Shown here: piece by piece, positions 53,380-62,277 of the stretch | Numbering within the stretch: the stretch's first letter is position 1 | How the letters are laid out: every line of letters starts with the position of its first letter | From: CAZVPF01 sp964628195 | Lineage (GTDB): Bacteria; Planctomycetota; Phycisphaerae; Sedimentisphaerales; Anaerohalosphaeraceae | DNA: 64,000 bases | Direction: 5' to 3' | Assembly: GCA_964628195.1 (NCBI GenBank) | Contig: CAZVPF010000016.1 | Span: 12,843 to 76,842, forward strand | The notes under the pieces: model-generated | The model's input: only the letters and a program-made list of their open reading frames with translations | Databases searched by the model: none | Told to the model about the DNA's origin: nothing | Program-made: the position numbers and the translations under genes

Positions 53380-54498
53380 GTGATAAAAATTCTTGACAGA
53401 TATGTAGCGAAAAACTTCCTCTGGGGCTACTTCATCGCTTTCATGGTGCTGATGGGCATGAGGATCGTAATCGATCTTTTCGTCAACCTCGACGAGTTTG
53501 TCGAGCATACCGAACTGAGCACGGTTGAGGTATTGCTGAACATTTTTCGCTTCTACGGTTACCAGAGCGCGATGTACTTCCGTGACTTCGCGGGGATGAT
53601 AACCGTCGTCGCGGCTGTATTTTCACTTGCGAAGATGACCCGCAACAACGAGCTTATCGCGGTGATGGCTTCGGGGGTGAGCCTGAAGCGCGTGATAACG
53701 CCCATCATCGTCCTTGCGGTGCTGCTTAGCGGAATCGCCGTGCTTGACCAGGAGCTGGTCATCCCCCGGATCGCAGATAAGCTTGTCCGTACACATGACG
53801 AACTGCCCGGCCAGGAGAGCTACCCGATATGGTTTATGGAGGACGAAAAGAACAGCCTGTTCTGCACGAGTCACTACCGCGAAAAAACCGAAACCATGGA
53901 ACCTGTGACAATTATTGTTCGCCGCCAGGAAACCCCGACCCGATGGCAGACGATGGGCAAGATACAGGCCGAAAAAGCCGTCTACGACCCGCAGCGGAAA
54001 GGCTGGGAGCTGATAAACGGCGAGTATTTCGAGATCAACCGCAACACCGAAAAAGACGCTATAGTGCAAAAGCCCCAGCCGGTTGCTTTTTATGAAAGCG
54101 ATGTTGCACCAGATGATATCCCGCAGCGCAGGAAGCAGACCTATAAGTCGCTGCTCAGTTTCGGCCAGCTTTCGATGCTCGAAAAACAGCGCAAAAGAAT
54201 TAAGGACCTCGCCGAACTTTACAGCCAGAAACATTTCCACATAACCGATCCGCTGATCAATATAATTACGCTGCTGATTGCGCTGCCGGTGCTTGTCTGC
54301 AGGGACCCCAGGGCGATGAAAACCTCGATAGGCCTGAGCTTCGTGCTGACAACGCTTTGTTTTATTATCACCTTTGTCTGCAAGATGATGGCAACGGAGG
54401 TGGTGTTCAACCAGGTTCGGCCGGAACTGTGGGCGTGGGCGCCGGTGTTTATTTTCGCACCGATAGTGGTCATCGAGCTGGACTCAATGAAAACGTAG
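53380..54498 (+). CDS. LptF/LptG-family lipopolysaccharide export permease
   Basis: A 372-residue membrane protein of the YjgP/YjgQ family, which with LptB extracts LPS from the inner membrane. The N-terminus ILDRYVAKNFLWGYFIAF and the following two membrane helices, the FRFYGYQ... and ELIAVMASGVSLKRVI segments, and three helices after residue 285 fit the six-helix plan with a large periplasmic beta domain (about 125-270). Only one such gene is here; the second subunit must lie elsewhere. Start GTG at 53380 has AGGA eight bases before it. Together with flgH it points to an LPS-bearing outer membrane. Confidence 0.87.
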   Translation: MIKILDRYVAKNFLWGYFIAFMVLMGMRIVIDLFVNLDEFVEHTELSTVEVLLNIFRFYGYQSAMYFRDFAGMITVVAAVFSLAKMTRNNELIAVMASGVSLKRVITPIIVLAVLLSGIAVLDQELVIPRIADKLVRTHDELPGQESYPIWFMEDEKNSLFCTSHYREKTETMEPVTIIVRRQETPTRWQTMGKIQAEKAVYDPQRKGWELINGEYFEINRNTEKDAIVQKPQPVAFYESDVAPDDIPQRRKQTYKSLLSFGQLSMLEKQRKRIKDLAELYSQKHFHITDPLINIITLLIALPVLVCRDPRAMKTSIGLSFVLTTLCFIITFVCKMMATEVVFNQVRPELWAWAPVFIFAPIVVIELDSMKT

Positions 54499-54524
54499 CT
54501 TAATGAAATTCAAGGGTGAATTTT

Positions 54525-56432
54525 TTGAGGCTTAAGTATTTACATTTATTATCGATTTTGCTTTTATGCTTTTCAACCGCCGGTGCCGGTCTGGAGATAA
54601 TGACGGACCCGCAGGCTTATGCGAGTCTTGAGGAGACTTTCGGCTGGAAGCTTCAATGGACGCTCGATGAGCCATACCCAGCGGGGACCGTTTTCGAGCT
54701 TCGCAGCAGGAACATGCGAACTTATTACCGCTGGTGCAAGACGGAGTTTAAGCTAAGCGGGGCCGAGATACTCGAGGTCATCCCGAGCGAAGCCGGCAAC
54801 CTTTTCTCGAACACCACGCATACGAACCTCAAAGCCAAGTTCACCGGAGACATGAAAACCGGCGACGTTGTAATAATAAGCTTTAACTCCACAGCCTCGC
54901 ACTTTGCCGGCAGAAACGACGAAGTTTCAATCTGGGCCGCCCGGCCGGCACAAGAACCCGCAGAGGCGGAGTTTACATTGGTCCCGGAAACTACGATAAC
55001 GCTGAAAGTAAAAGCGGCGCCGGTCGCGAACCTCTACCTTTACTGCGAACCCACACCCGGTTATGACGGTAAAATAAGGACTATAATCAGCCCCGAGGAC
55101 CGCTTCGGCAACGCCTCGCGGTTTACCAGCCCCGTAACAGCGAGCTTTAACTGGATGGGCGAAAAATTCGACGAACAAATCCACGGCACGAAGGAAATAT
55201 TTCTCGACCTGCCGAAACAAAACATCGCGCGACTGAAAGCGACGGTATCATATAAATCGCTCGCATCGTTCGAGGACATCGAAAACGGTCAAAAAACATA
55301 CGGCCAGGTAATCGTTACTTCAAACCCGGTATGGCTCGCGGCGTTTGCGAAAAAACAAGCCGCCTTCGGCGCGTTCCACTGGCATACCGGCATAAGCGAT
55401 GACGGAGCATACACCATTGACAGCGGTCTTGAGTTTGCCCGCGACCAGATGAACATGAACTTCTGCATGCCCTCCGACCACACACCGAAAAACGGCTGGC
55501 AGCATACAGTCGAGGTAGTTGAGCAGTTCAACGAAGACGATAAATTTGCCACAATCTTCGGCTGGGAAAAAAGCACAAAGTGGGGCCACGAAAATTACTA
55601 CTTCACCGATCCCTATCACTTTGTCAACCCCACCAACCCGGACGGGCCGTTAATGGGCAACCGCTGGGAGGACAAACTGTGGGTGCTGCAGGAAGAACTC
55701 GACCGGCAGATCAAAAAAGCCAAAGACTTTATCGCGATCCCCCACCATACCAACGTTTCCGGGGCCCCGCACTGGTTTCCCTACCCGTTCGACAAGGTAA
55801 AACCCAGCGAATATCACCGGCTGTTCGAAATATTCCAGTGTCGCGGCAACCAGGAGAGGGATACTTACCCGGGCAGTGCGTGGCGAACATGGCGCGGCTG
55901 GCATTTCAATAACGGCTCGTCCGCGCAGGAGGCACTTGCCAAGGGTTTTAAGATGGGCTTCGTTGCAGGCACCGACAACCACGCGGCATATCCTTCAAAA
56001 CTGTTCTGCTCAGCAGGTGCCTACGGGAAAGTGCCGCTTAACTCCACAGCCCTTACGGGGGTGTGGGTAAAACGTATCACAAGACAGGATATTTTCGACG
56101 GCATGTTCGCCCGCAGCACCTGGGCGGTATGGGACAGCCGGGCCCTTGTATACTTTACGGTAAACGGTGCGCCAATGGGAAGCGAGGTCGCCGCAGCCGC
56201 AGGCGATAGTATTAAGGCAAGGTTCAAAATAAGCGCAGAGGCACCGCTCGAGAGCATTGAGATAGTTTCAGACGGACAGGCCGTATGGACCGGCAGCAGC
56301 GAAAAACTCGATGTTGATAAACAAATCGAACTCAAAGCCCCGCAAAACGATACCTGTTATTACCTCCGCGCCTTGCAAACCGACGGCGGGATCATCTACG
56401 CAAGCCCGGTATTCGTGAAAGTTGACAATTGA
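54525..56432 (+). CDS. Secreted PHP-fold protein of the DUF3604 type
   Basis: A 635-residue exported protein. After a signal peptide (about 1-22) come beta-rich domains (about 25-280) and a PHP-like metallo-domain (about 285-560). Visible probable metal ligands are AFHWHTG, PSDHT, FGWEKS, IPHHTN and AGTDNHAAY, a set typical of the PHP superfamily. A small C-terminal beta domain closes the protein. Members named DUF3604 have unclear roles; hydrolysis of phosphate or sugar esters is plausible. The start is uncertain: GTG at 54516 and TTG at 54525 are in frame, and the latter is chosen because AAGGGTGA precedes it. Convergent with a sulfatase gene 58 bp away, suggesting polysaccharide breakdown. 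Confidence 0.8.
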   Translation: MRLKYLHLLSILLLCFSTAGAGLEIMTDPQAYASLEETFGWKLQWTLDEPYPAGTVFELRSRNMRTYYRWCKTEFKLSGAEILEVIPSEAGNLFSNTTHTNLKAKFTGDMKTGDVVIISFNSTASHFAGRNDEVSIWAARPAQEPAEAEFTLVPETTITLKVKAAPVANLYLYCEPTPGYDGKIRTIISPEDRFGNASRFTSPVTASFNWMGEKFDEQIHGTKEIFLDLPKQNIARLKATVSYKSLASFEDIENGQKTYGQVIVTSNPVWLAAFAKKQAAFGAFHWHTGISDDGAYTIDSGLEFARDQMNMNFCMPSDHTPKNGWQHTVEVVEQFNEDDKFATIFGWEKSTKWGHENYYFTDPYHFVNPTNPDGPLMGNRWEDKLWVLQEELDRQIKKAKDFIAIPHHTNVSGAPHWFPYPFDKVKPSEYHRLFEIFQCRGNQERDTYPGSAWRTWRGWHFNNGSSAQEALAKGFKMGFVAGTDNHAAYPSKLFCSAGAYGKVPLNSTALTGVWVKRITRQDIFDGMFARSTWAVWDSRALVYFTVNGAPMGSEVAAAAGDSIKARFKISAEAPLESIEIVSDGQAVWTGSSEKLDVDKQIELKAPQNDTCYYLRALQTDGGIIYASPVFVKVDN

Positions 56433-56490
56433 ATTGATACAAGTTTGCCATGAGTATTTCTATAGAGGTTTCCTGCCGGTTTAAATTATC

Positions 56491-58143
56491 TTAAAACAGC
56501 CAGTAATTGGCCAGGCCTGAGAAATCGGACAAACGGGAGCCATCGGGATAGTTCAGCCATTTTTCGACGAAGCCTGCCAGGTCGTATTTATCGACAGCGC
56601 AGTCCGGCAATCCATTCGGTCCGGAAACATCGTATTGATTCAACGGTACAGGGTCATTGCAGGGAACGCTGACCTGTCCCCAGTAGCTGGAATTGCCATA
56701 TGCCACAGTGCCGCTGCCGTCAACCTTATAGCCGCATCGACTGACAATCTCCTGACGTGTCTGGAATGTATCTCCGGTCTTGCACAGTAATCGCTGGAGT
56801 TGCTGCTCGAGATCATCCTGAATATCGGCAAGGTCCGGATGGTTTACCAGGTTGTTCATTTGGTATGGATCGCTTAGGTTATCGAACAAAAGCCTTGGAC
56901 CGTTCAGGTCACGGACATAGGTATAGCGTTTGGTTCGCACGCCGCGGTATTCGTACCCTCCGTCATTAAAGGCGTCCCATAGACCAAATGGAGCAGGGCA
57001 AGTGATCAGTGCCGCCCGGTCTTCCGGGGCAGCGACAGTACCCCGTATTTCGTCAGATAGATCCTGACCCTCGCACGTCCCCGGAATCGGAATCCCGCTA
57101 AGTCCCAGCATTGTCGGCATGATATCGGGTGTGCCTATAGGTGCGTCGATGATTTTTGGAACTGCCCCTGGAACGCGAATTAAAAACGGTACACAAATGG
57201 ATTCATCCCATGGCTGCTGCTTGTGTTTTTGGCCGTGAGACCACAAAAGTTCTCCGTGATCAGAGGTAAAGACTACGATCGTGTTATGAGCCAGGCCGGT
57301 TGCTGAGAGCGTATCTATAAGCTGCCCAAAATAGTTGTCCAGTGCCTCTATGTGTGCATAGTAACCGGCCAGGTCGCTGCGTGCAGTGCTTTCCTTGTGT
57401 GCCGGGATATTATCGCGAAGTGTAAAATTACCTCGTCGACTGTCATATTTACTGAGCAGTGCTGAAGGGGCATCCGTCCGGAAGGGTGGATGCGGCGGGC
57501 CCCAGGACAGGACTAACGCAAAGGGAGACTGATCATCGGCCCTGTGGTTCAGATAATTGACGGCATCATTGGTCTGTGCTTCGGCGTCATATTCACCAGG
57601 CCACTTGAGTCGTGTGGGATTGTTATTATCATAGTAATAGGAATTGTTGTAGTCATGGGTGCATTCGAGTGCTTTAAAGTACTTAAATCCCTGCCTGCGT
57701 TCCTGCGGGATGTAAGAGGTTCTTCCGTTTCCGTCGATGTGCCATTTTCCGATAAAGCCGGTCATATACCCCGCCTGATTATACGCCTCTGCAATGGATG
57801 TCGCATTAGTGTTGAGCTGCAGGTCATTAAGGATCAAGCCATGGGTCAGCGGATATTGTCCGGTAATCATGCTGGCACGATAGGGACAGCAGACCGGTGT
57901 TGTTGAAACTGCATTTGAATAATTGACGCTTTCGGCGGCGAACGCGTCGAGATTGGGCGTTTCCACATCCGGGTTGCCGGTATAGCCCAGGTCCTGGGCG
58001 CGCCACTGGTCGGTCAGTACAAATAAAAGATTTGGCTGGTCGTATTGTTTATCGGCATAGGCCAGCTTGGAATTTAAGCCGTAAAGGGCGGATATCCCTA
58101 CTGCAGTTAATTTCAAAAACTCTCTTCGGCTGTGCATAGACAT
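56491..58143 (-). CDS. TAT-exported sulfatase with C-terminal dockerin-like tail
   Basis: A 550-residue type I sulfatase. Export signal is twin-arginine (HSRREFLKLTAVG, residues 4-16). Catalytic Cys85 lies in VCCPYRASMITG, matching C-x-P-x-R, so it would be converted to formylglycine by an FGE enzyme. Metal-binding residues are in LLFVLTDQWRAQDLGY near residue 40 and TSDHGELLWSHG near residue 285. Substrate is probably a sulfated polysaccharide or glycan, as for other marine planctomycete sulfatases (inference). The last 40 residues (DCAVDKYDLAGFVEKWL, FSGLANYWLF) form a dockerin-like end shared with two other secreted proteins here. Confidence 0.92.
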   Translation of the reverse strand: MSMHSRREFLKLTAVGISALYGLNSKLAYADKQYDQPNLLFVLTDQWRAQDLGYTGNPDVETPNLDAFAAESVNYSNAVSTTPVCCPYRASMITGQYPLTHGLILNDLQLNTNATSIAEAYNQAGYMTGFIGKWHIDGNGRTSYIPQERRQGFKYFKALECTHDYNNSYYYDNNNPTRLKWPGEYDAEAQTNDAVNYLNHRADDQSPFALVLSWGPPHPPFRTDAPSALLSKYDSRRGNFTLRDNIPAHKESTARSDLAGYYAHIEALDNYFGQLIDTLSATGLAHNTIVVFTSDHGELLWSHGQKHKQQPWDESICVPFLIRVPGAVPKIIDAPIGTPDIMPTMLGLSGIPIPGTCEGQDLSDEIRGTVAAPEDRAALITCPAPFGLWDAFNDGGYEYRGVRTKRYTYVRDLNGPRLLFDNLSDPYQMNNLVNHPDLADIQDDLEQQLQRLLCKTGDTFQTRQEIVSRCGYKVDGSGTVAYGNSSYWGQVSVPCNDPVPLNQYDVSGPNGLPDCAVDKYDLAGFVEKWLNYPDGSRLSDFSGLANYWLF

Positions 58144-58637
58144 CTACTAATCAAAATTGTCTAAAAAATTCGAAAAACAGCTGGGTACTTATACCCCTCT
58201 CCAAAACGAAGTCACAACATTCAATGACAACTTAAACAATTATTATACTCTAAATTACCCTTTTTGTCAAGAGCAGTTGAGTTTGAGTGGCCGACGAATC
58301 AAGTACTCTTGCGGTTGTTAAAATAGGTAAGAAGAGGTGGATAACGTTTTTTTCAAAGTCAAAAGATTTTTTAACATAAACAGTATTTATAGGTCTGCAA
58401 TAAACATAAACATTACTTTCTTTTTTACAAAGAGATATGTATATATGGCTGTGTTTAATTGACAAAATCAATATCGATTTCGAAAAGCTATTTAAAATAT
58501 CTGCCTAATATGGGTAGTTTTACCTATTGACATTAATGGTCTTCGAAGTATAATGAAATGTAAAATTAGGAAGATTTTTATACTATAATAGTTTACGGAT
58601 TTGAGAAAATAGCTAACAATTATATAGGAGAAGGAAA
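58144..58637. other. AT-rich intergenic region between the sulfatase and PEP-CTERM genes
   Basis: 494 bp of strongly AT-rich DNA in which short frames on the minus strand carry no ribosome-binding site or recognisable protein. It ends with the PEP-CTERM gene promoter. A short inverted repeat GGTA-GTTT-TACC (about 58513-58524) lies directly before the -35 box and might be an operator. Confidence 0.55.
58527..58554 (+). promoter_or_regulatory. Sigma-70-type promoter of the PEP-CTERM gene
   Basis: Perfect TTGACA (58527-58532) and perfect TATAAT (58549-58554) with a 16-bp spacer. The leader would be about 75 bases, ending with the AGGAGAAGG ribosome-binding site. Confidence 0.75.
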
Positions 58638-59492
58638 ATGAAAAGGGTAATGATAATTTTATTTGCAGCCTTGTTATTACCATCTGTACAAGCTACCACA
58701 TTGGTTACTTTTGAAGATGGAAATCATGGTGTGACCGCTTCCGATAATATGCTGGTAACTAACCAGTACGATGGTCTGACCTTTGGCACCCTGCCGGAAG
58801 GAAGTTCGGATTTTGCAAACATAGGTCCAGCTTATTTAGAGCAATACGATTTGCAGGCCGGGGAGAATGTTTTTAAGGGGCAAGTTACTGAACCCTGGAA
58901 TGACTCGCGGTACAGAAACGGTTTTAACTATAATTATGAATCCGGCGGTGATCCGGTAATGGATATAGTTGCAACAGGGTCAGGGCTGGATGGCTTTACA
59001 AATCAAGCCGATCGCGAGGCCCAGCTGGGTGATTATTTCCTGCGGACACGTGCTTACAGTCAAGACTCGTTAGTTGTCATCAATAGTATTGGTCCCATGA
59101 AAGATATGACGTTTGAAATCTGGGACATTGATGGAGCTACCAAGGGTACCGCTGGTGAGGGATGGACGATATATCCTTACCTCGGCGGCTGGGACGCTTC
59201 GGACCGGGTTGGAAATGCGGCAGGATATGAAACCGCTTATGTCCCCGGAGCCGACGCTGGCGGCGGTAATGCTGACGCAACTTCTTATGATGGTCAAATG
59301 TATAAATTTACGCTCAATTCCGGACTGGAGTATGACCGTTTTATTATCCGTTATGAAACGACGCAGGGTGACTTAAAGACGAATAACACAGTTGGCTTGG
59401 TTTTCAACAACTTTGAGTTTACACAAGTTCCTGAACCTGCGACGATGGTTTTGTTGGGCTTGGGTGGATTGCTTCTTCGCAAGCGCAAATAA
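58638..59492 (+). CDS. PEP-CTERM sorting-domain secreted protein
   Basis: A 284-residue protein with an N-terminal signal peptide (MKRVMIILFAALLLPSVQA). The C-terminal tail is VPEPATMVLLGLGGLLLRKRK: the Pro-Glu-Pro box, one hydrophobic helix and basic residues. Such proteins are processed by exosortase (EpsH/XrtA type) and placed on the cell surface or in extracellular polymer. The body (about 22-255) is Gly/Asp/Thr-rich, probably beta-sheet, with no catalytic motif. AGGAGAAGG before the ATG is a strong ribosome-binding site. A hairpin terminator follows. No exosortase gene is in the window. Confidence 0.92.
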   Translation: MKRVMIILFAALLLPSVQATTLVTFEDGNHGVTASDNMLVTNQYDGLTFGTLPEGSSDFANIGPAYLEQYDLQAGENVFKGQVTEPWNDSRYRNGFNYNYESGGDPVMDIVATGSGLDGFTNQADREAQLGDYFLRTRAYSQDSLVVINSIGPMKDMTFEIWDIDGATKGTAGEGWTIYPYLGGWDASDRVGNAAGYETAYVPGADAGGGNADATSYDGQMYKFTLNSGLEYDRFIIRYETTQGDLKTNNTVGLVFNNFEFTQVPEPATMVLLGLGGLLLRKRK

Positions 59493-59524
59493 AACGCATC
59501 ACGCACCTGCAATATGAATAATTT

Positions 59525-59556
59525 AAGGCCGTTCAGATATTGGAACGGCCTTTTTT
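59525..59556 (+). terminator. Terminator of the PEP-CTERM gene
   Basis: A ten-base stem, AAGGCCGTTC (59525-59534) with GAACGGCCTT (59543-59552), followed by T residues. Confidence 0.9.
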
Positions 59557-59654
59557 CTTTGAACAAGTTTTTCAAATGTAATAGCTATTTATTACATGAT
59601 ATGCCCCAGTCTTTCCGTACCGGTTATTTGCGGGCTGTTATGTTTTGGCGGTTG

Positions 59655-60077
59655 TTAAACGGGAGTTGAGTGTTCAGCGGTTTTTTCGAGAACCCGCGCG
59701 GTAAGGCCCGCGGTTTTTGCGAGCATCTCTGCCAGCTCGATATTTGCCATAGTGGCTTCAGGGCTGTAGCCCTCAAGCAGTACGAACACGTAGCCCAGCG
59801 AATCCTGCAGGCCCTCGAGCTCACATCCGACGATTCCGTAATCCTCAACCTGGCCTATGACAGGTTCGGCCCCGTCGTCGATTCGGCTGCAAAGGCTGCT
59901 TATATAATCGCTGCCCGAGAAAAGGTCGAAGACGACAGGTTCGTTCCCGGCGACAAGTTCACCATTGCGTGCTGCGATCGCAAAGACCGGGCCGCGTTCG
60001 GAATAGATGCCGCGCAGCTCCTCGGCGAGTATGTCGAGCAGTGAATTGCCGTGAAAAAGTGAACCATATATATCCAT
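59655..60077 (-). CDS. Conserved-looking cytoplasmic protein of unknown function
   Basis: A 140-residue acidic protein starting at ATG 60077 (AAGGG nine bases upstream); an in-frame TTG two codons earlier lacks this spacing. It has no signal peptide or membrane segment. Alternating hydrophobic strands and helices (PVFAIAARNGELVAG, IVGCELEGLQDSLGYVFVLL) suggest a small alpha/beta sensor-like fold such as GAF or Roadblock, but no signature residues allow a name. It lies downstream of the amidase and the STAS/HATPase pair on the same strand, so membership of that signalling group is possible. Confidence 0.55.
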   Translation of the reverse strand: MDIYGSLFHGNSLLDILAEELRGIYSERGPVFAIAARNGELVAGNEPVVFDLFSGSDYISSLCSRIDDGAEPVIGQVEDYGIVGCELEGLQDSLGYVFVLLEGYSPEATMANIELAEMLAKTAGLTARVLEKTAEHSTPV

Positions 60078-60289
60078 CTTCAATCCCTTTAAATTGCCGT
60101 ATGCTATTACAATGTCCGCAAAACTATCGGCAAAAAAAGGCCATCACTTTTCCAAATAGCCGAAAGAAATGTCTGTGATGTAAAAACCATCGCGCATGTA
60201 TAAAAATATTGGGAGATAGATTTTATTATGGGACCCCAATATCCCGACTCGTGTCAGGCCGGTAAAAAAAGTATGTGCCGTGAGCCCGT

Positions 60290-60973
60290 TTACAGGCTGC
60301 TTTTGAACCGGTACATCGGGAAGTTCGGCCCGGGGCATATCGTCCCGCCTGAATAACCGGGGGTTTCGCGATGGCCGTATATTTTTTGTTTGGAAATACC
60401 GTAACGCTGCTTTAGATATTTTGTGAGCTTCGTAAGTGATTGAAGCTGCCTTGGTGTCGGGCGTGTTTTTGTGAAGTCGCCGACCAGGCACACCCCTACA
60501 CCGTACTCGTTCGCCCAGTTGTTCGGTGTGCCGCCGCAGTGCGCCCCTGCGATCTGCCTTCGCCATCTGAAAGTCGCCTCGATCTCTCCGTCGCCGCTGT
60601 CGCTGCCGTTGCCGATCACGAAGTCGTAACCAACCCCCTTCCAGTTGTTGGCTTTGTGCCAGTTGTCGATTATATGGGCATTGCCCCGATCGGTCGCCGT
60701 ATGATGAACCACAACGGCCCGCCACCTGCGTTCAAGACTGCTCGGGACCTTCCAACTGCGCGGGACGTCTCCGTAATCTGCGCAATAACGGTCCGATTTC
60801 TTTTCACCTAACACGGAGTCGGATATCAACTTTGGGGACTTAACAATAGCGGCGCCGGTATGGCCCACTATTTCGGGAACATAGCTTGACTGCTCGCCGC
60901 ATCCGAAAAAGAAAATACCGAAACTAAATAGAATTGCCGTAAAACCAAAGAAAAATAATTTTTTCAACACCAT
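60290..60973 (-). CDS. N-acetylmuramoyl-L-alanine amidase lipoprotein (amidase_2 / PGRP fold)
   Basis: A 227-residue protein with a lipoprotein-like leader (Cys about 25 after FFFG) and a PGRP-type amidase domain (about 85-220). Zinc ligands can be seen in VVVHHTATDRG near residue 90, in GHRETPG near residue 203 and in CPGPNF near residue 215. It would cut the amide between muramic acid and the stem peptide, from the inner face of the outer membrane or the periplasm. The region around AGAHCGGTPNNWANEYGVGVCLVGDF is typical. It lies between an unknown gene and the STAS/HATPase pair, all on the minus strand. The lipobox position -3 is Phe, so lipidation is likely but not certain. Confidence 0.85.
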   Translation of the reverse strand: MVLKKLFFFGFTAILFSFGIFFFGCGEQSSYVPEIVGHTGAAIVKSPKLISDSVLGEKKSDRYCADYGDVPRSWKVPSSLERRWRAVVVHHTATDRGNAHIIDNWHKANNWKGVGYDFVIGNGSDSGDGEIEATFRWRRQIAGAHCGGTPNNWANEYGVGVCLVGDFTKTRPTPRQLQSLTKLTKYLKQRYGISKQKIYGHRETPGYSGGTICPGPNFPMYRFKSSL

Positions 60974-61005
60974 AACTTATCCGAAAAACTAAAAACCAAA
61001 ACTCT

Positions 61006-61485
61006 CTAAATTCTATCTTCGGTTTTCGTGGTCTTTTTCTTTAACATATGCACCGTGTTTCCTGTTTCGTTGTATTCAACCACGTCCATGTAGGATTTCA
61101 TCAGCAAAAGCCCCCTTCCGCATGGTTTGTAAACATTTCCATCGGCCCGCGGGTCGGGAACTTTTTCCGGGTCAAAACCCTCGCCCGAGTCTGTTATTGT
61201 TATATCAAAAAAGTCGTCACCGATGCAATACTCAATTTTTATTTTTTTTTCGGGGTCCTTTTTGTTTCCGTGCTTGATTGCATTTACAAGTGCCTCTTCA
61301 AGGGCGAGCCTTATCGCAAACAGGTCGTCCTTGCGGAAGCCTTTATCGCGGGCCTTTTGAATAAGTTCGTTGGCAAAGCTTGTTGCCGTGTCCTGGTCGC
61401 TGTCAAGGTCAACACTATGATGCCTGCCCATACCTGCAGCGAAAAGAAAAGCACCCGCGGAAAATATTTTATTTAACGAGATCAT
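61006..61485 (-). CDS. RsbW/SpoIIAB-type anti-sigma factor serine kinase (HATPase)
   Basis: A 159-residue protein with a GHKL ATPase fold: the N box RLALEEALVNAIKHGN near residue 62, G1 box ITDSGEGFDP near residue 96, and G2-like GRGLLLMKSYMD near residue 124. This is the partner-switching kinase that phosphorylates a STAS antagonist and binds a sigma factor. The ATG at 61485 overlaps the stop of the STAS gene by four bases (ATGA), implying coupling. The first 18 residues (MISLNKIFSAGAFLFAAG) are unlike the family and hydrophobic. An internal ATG at residue 19 could be the true start. No target sigma factor or PP2C phosphatase is adjacent. Confidence 0.88.
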   Translation of the reverse strand: MISLNKIFSAGAFLFAAGMGRHHSVDLDSDQDTATSFANELIQKARDKGFRKDDLFAIRLALEEALVNAIKHGNKKDPEKKIKIEYCIGDDFFDITITDSGEGFDPEKVPDPRADGNVYKPCGRGLLLMKSYMDVVEYNETGNTVHMLKKKTTKTEDRI

Positions 61486-61844
61486 AAGCCCAGAGTTTTC
61501 ACCGCTTCGTTCTTGTCTTCTGCGATATCGAATATTTTGTCAAGACGGGTGATCCTGAATATCTCCATAATTTTCGTATTAATCCCGCACAGAATTAATT
61601 GTCCGCGGGTCTCGTAAACCTTTTTACTTATTCGGATCAACAGGCCGAGCACTGAACTTGAAAGAAAACGCACTTCACTGAAATCTATAACGAGCTTTAT
61701 CCTGTCATTTTGCTCGATCAACGGCAAAAGTGTGCCTTCAAGCCCCTGGATGTCGGTTTCTTCGAGAACCTTTTCGGAGGTAATTTTGGCGATTGTCACA
61801 TCGTCTGCATATTCGACAAGGATTTTGGGATTCGCGTTATCCAT
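61482..61844 (-). CDS. STAS-domain anti-anti-sigma factor (RsbV/SpoIIAA type)
   Basis: A 120-residue single-domain STAS protein. The conserved core VIDFSEVRFLSSSVLGLLI carries the phosphorylatable serine (residue about 63) at the start of the second helix. The C-terminal helix NTKIMEIFRITRLDKIFDIA matches the family. When unphosphorylated it would sequester the HATPase kinase encoded by the overlapping next gene, releasing its target. GGAG lies eight bases before the ATG. It is first in its unit, after a promoter at 61889-61916. Confidence 0.93.
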   Translation of the reverse strand: MDNANPKILVEYADDVTIAKITSEKVLEETDIQGLEGTLLPLIEQNDRIKLVIDFSEVRFLSSSVLGLLIRISKKVYETRGQLILCGINTKIMEIFRITRLDKIFDIAEDKNEAVKTLGL

Positions 61845-62277
61845 TAAAAATCTCCTGATAAATTGTTCATGACGCGGTTATTGAACAAATCGTAACCGAA
61901 GGACGGGCTTTGTCAAGTAATTTGATTTTGCCGAATGAAAACAGCAAAATAGGGTCCTTAACAACTTTTGTACAAAAAAAGGGTAAAATGGGCTAAAAAG
62001 CGGTTTTTTTGTGTATACAATTTGCATAAACTCGTGAACATCAGTAAAAATAGTCAATTTTTTACTTTTTTAGACAAAATTACTCTTGCATAAAATGGAG
62101 ATTTATAGATAATGACATCAGGAATTTATAATAAAGTACATCGAGAACAGATAGGATAAAGAATATAAACTTTAACCGTTTTGTTTTTACAGTAAACTGC
62201 TCTATTAAGTGTTTGCCGTGCATCTTTAATACGGCCGAGAGCTTCAAAAATTAATACCTTTACGGAGGCTTTTGATT
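61845..62277. other. Divergent intergenic region between the STAS operon and the Rrf2 gene
   Basis: 433 bp of AT-rich DNA with several runs of A and T and no gene. Its left part carries the STAS promoter; its right part carries the Rrf2 ribosome-binding site (GGAGG, 62264-62268). No clear -10/-35 pair for the Rrf2 gene is seen. Confidence 0.55.
61889..61916 (-). promoter_or_regulatory. Probable promoter of the STAS/HATPase unit
   Basis: On the minus strand, TTGACA (61916-61911), a 16-bp spacer and TACGAT (61894-61889). The -35 is perfect and the -10 matches four of six bases. Confidence 0.55.

Noticed and set aside
60144..60725. A 193-codon minus-strand frame overlapping the amidase
   Set aside because: Overlaps the amidase gene in another frame and is dominated by Arg/Gln runs; the amidase frame holds all zinc ligands.
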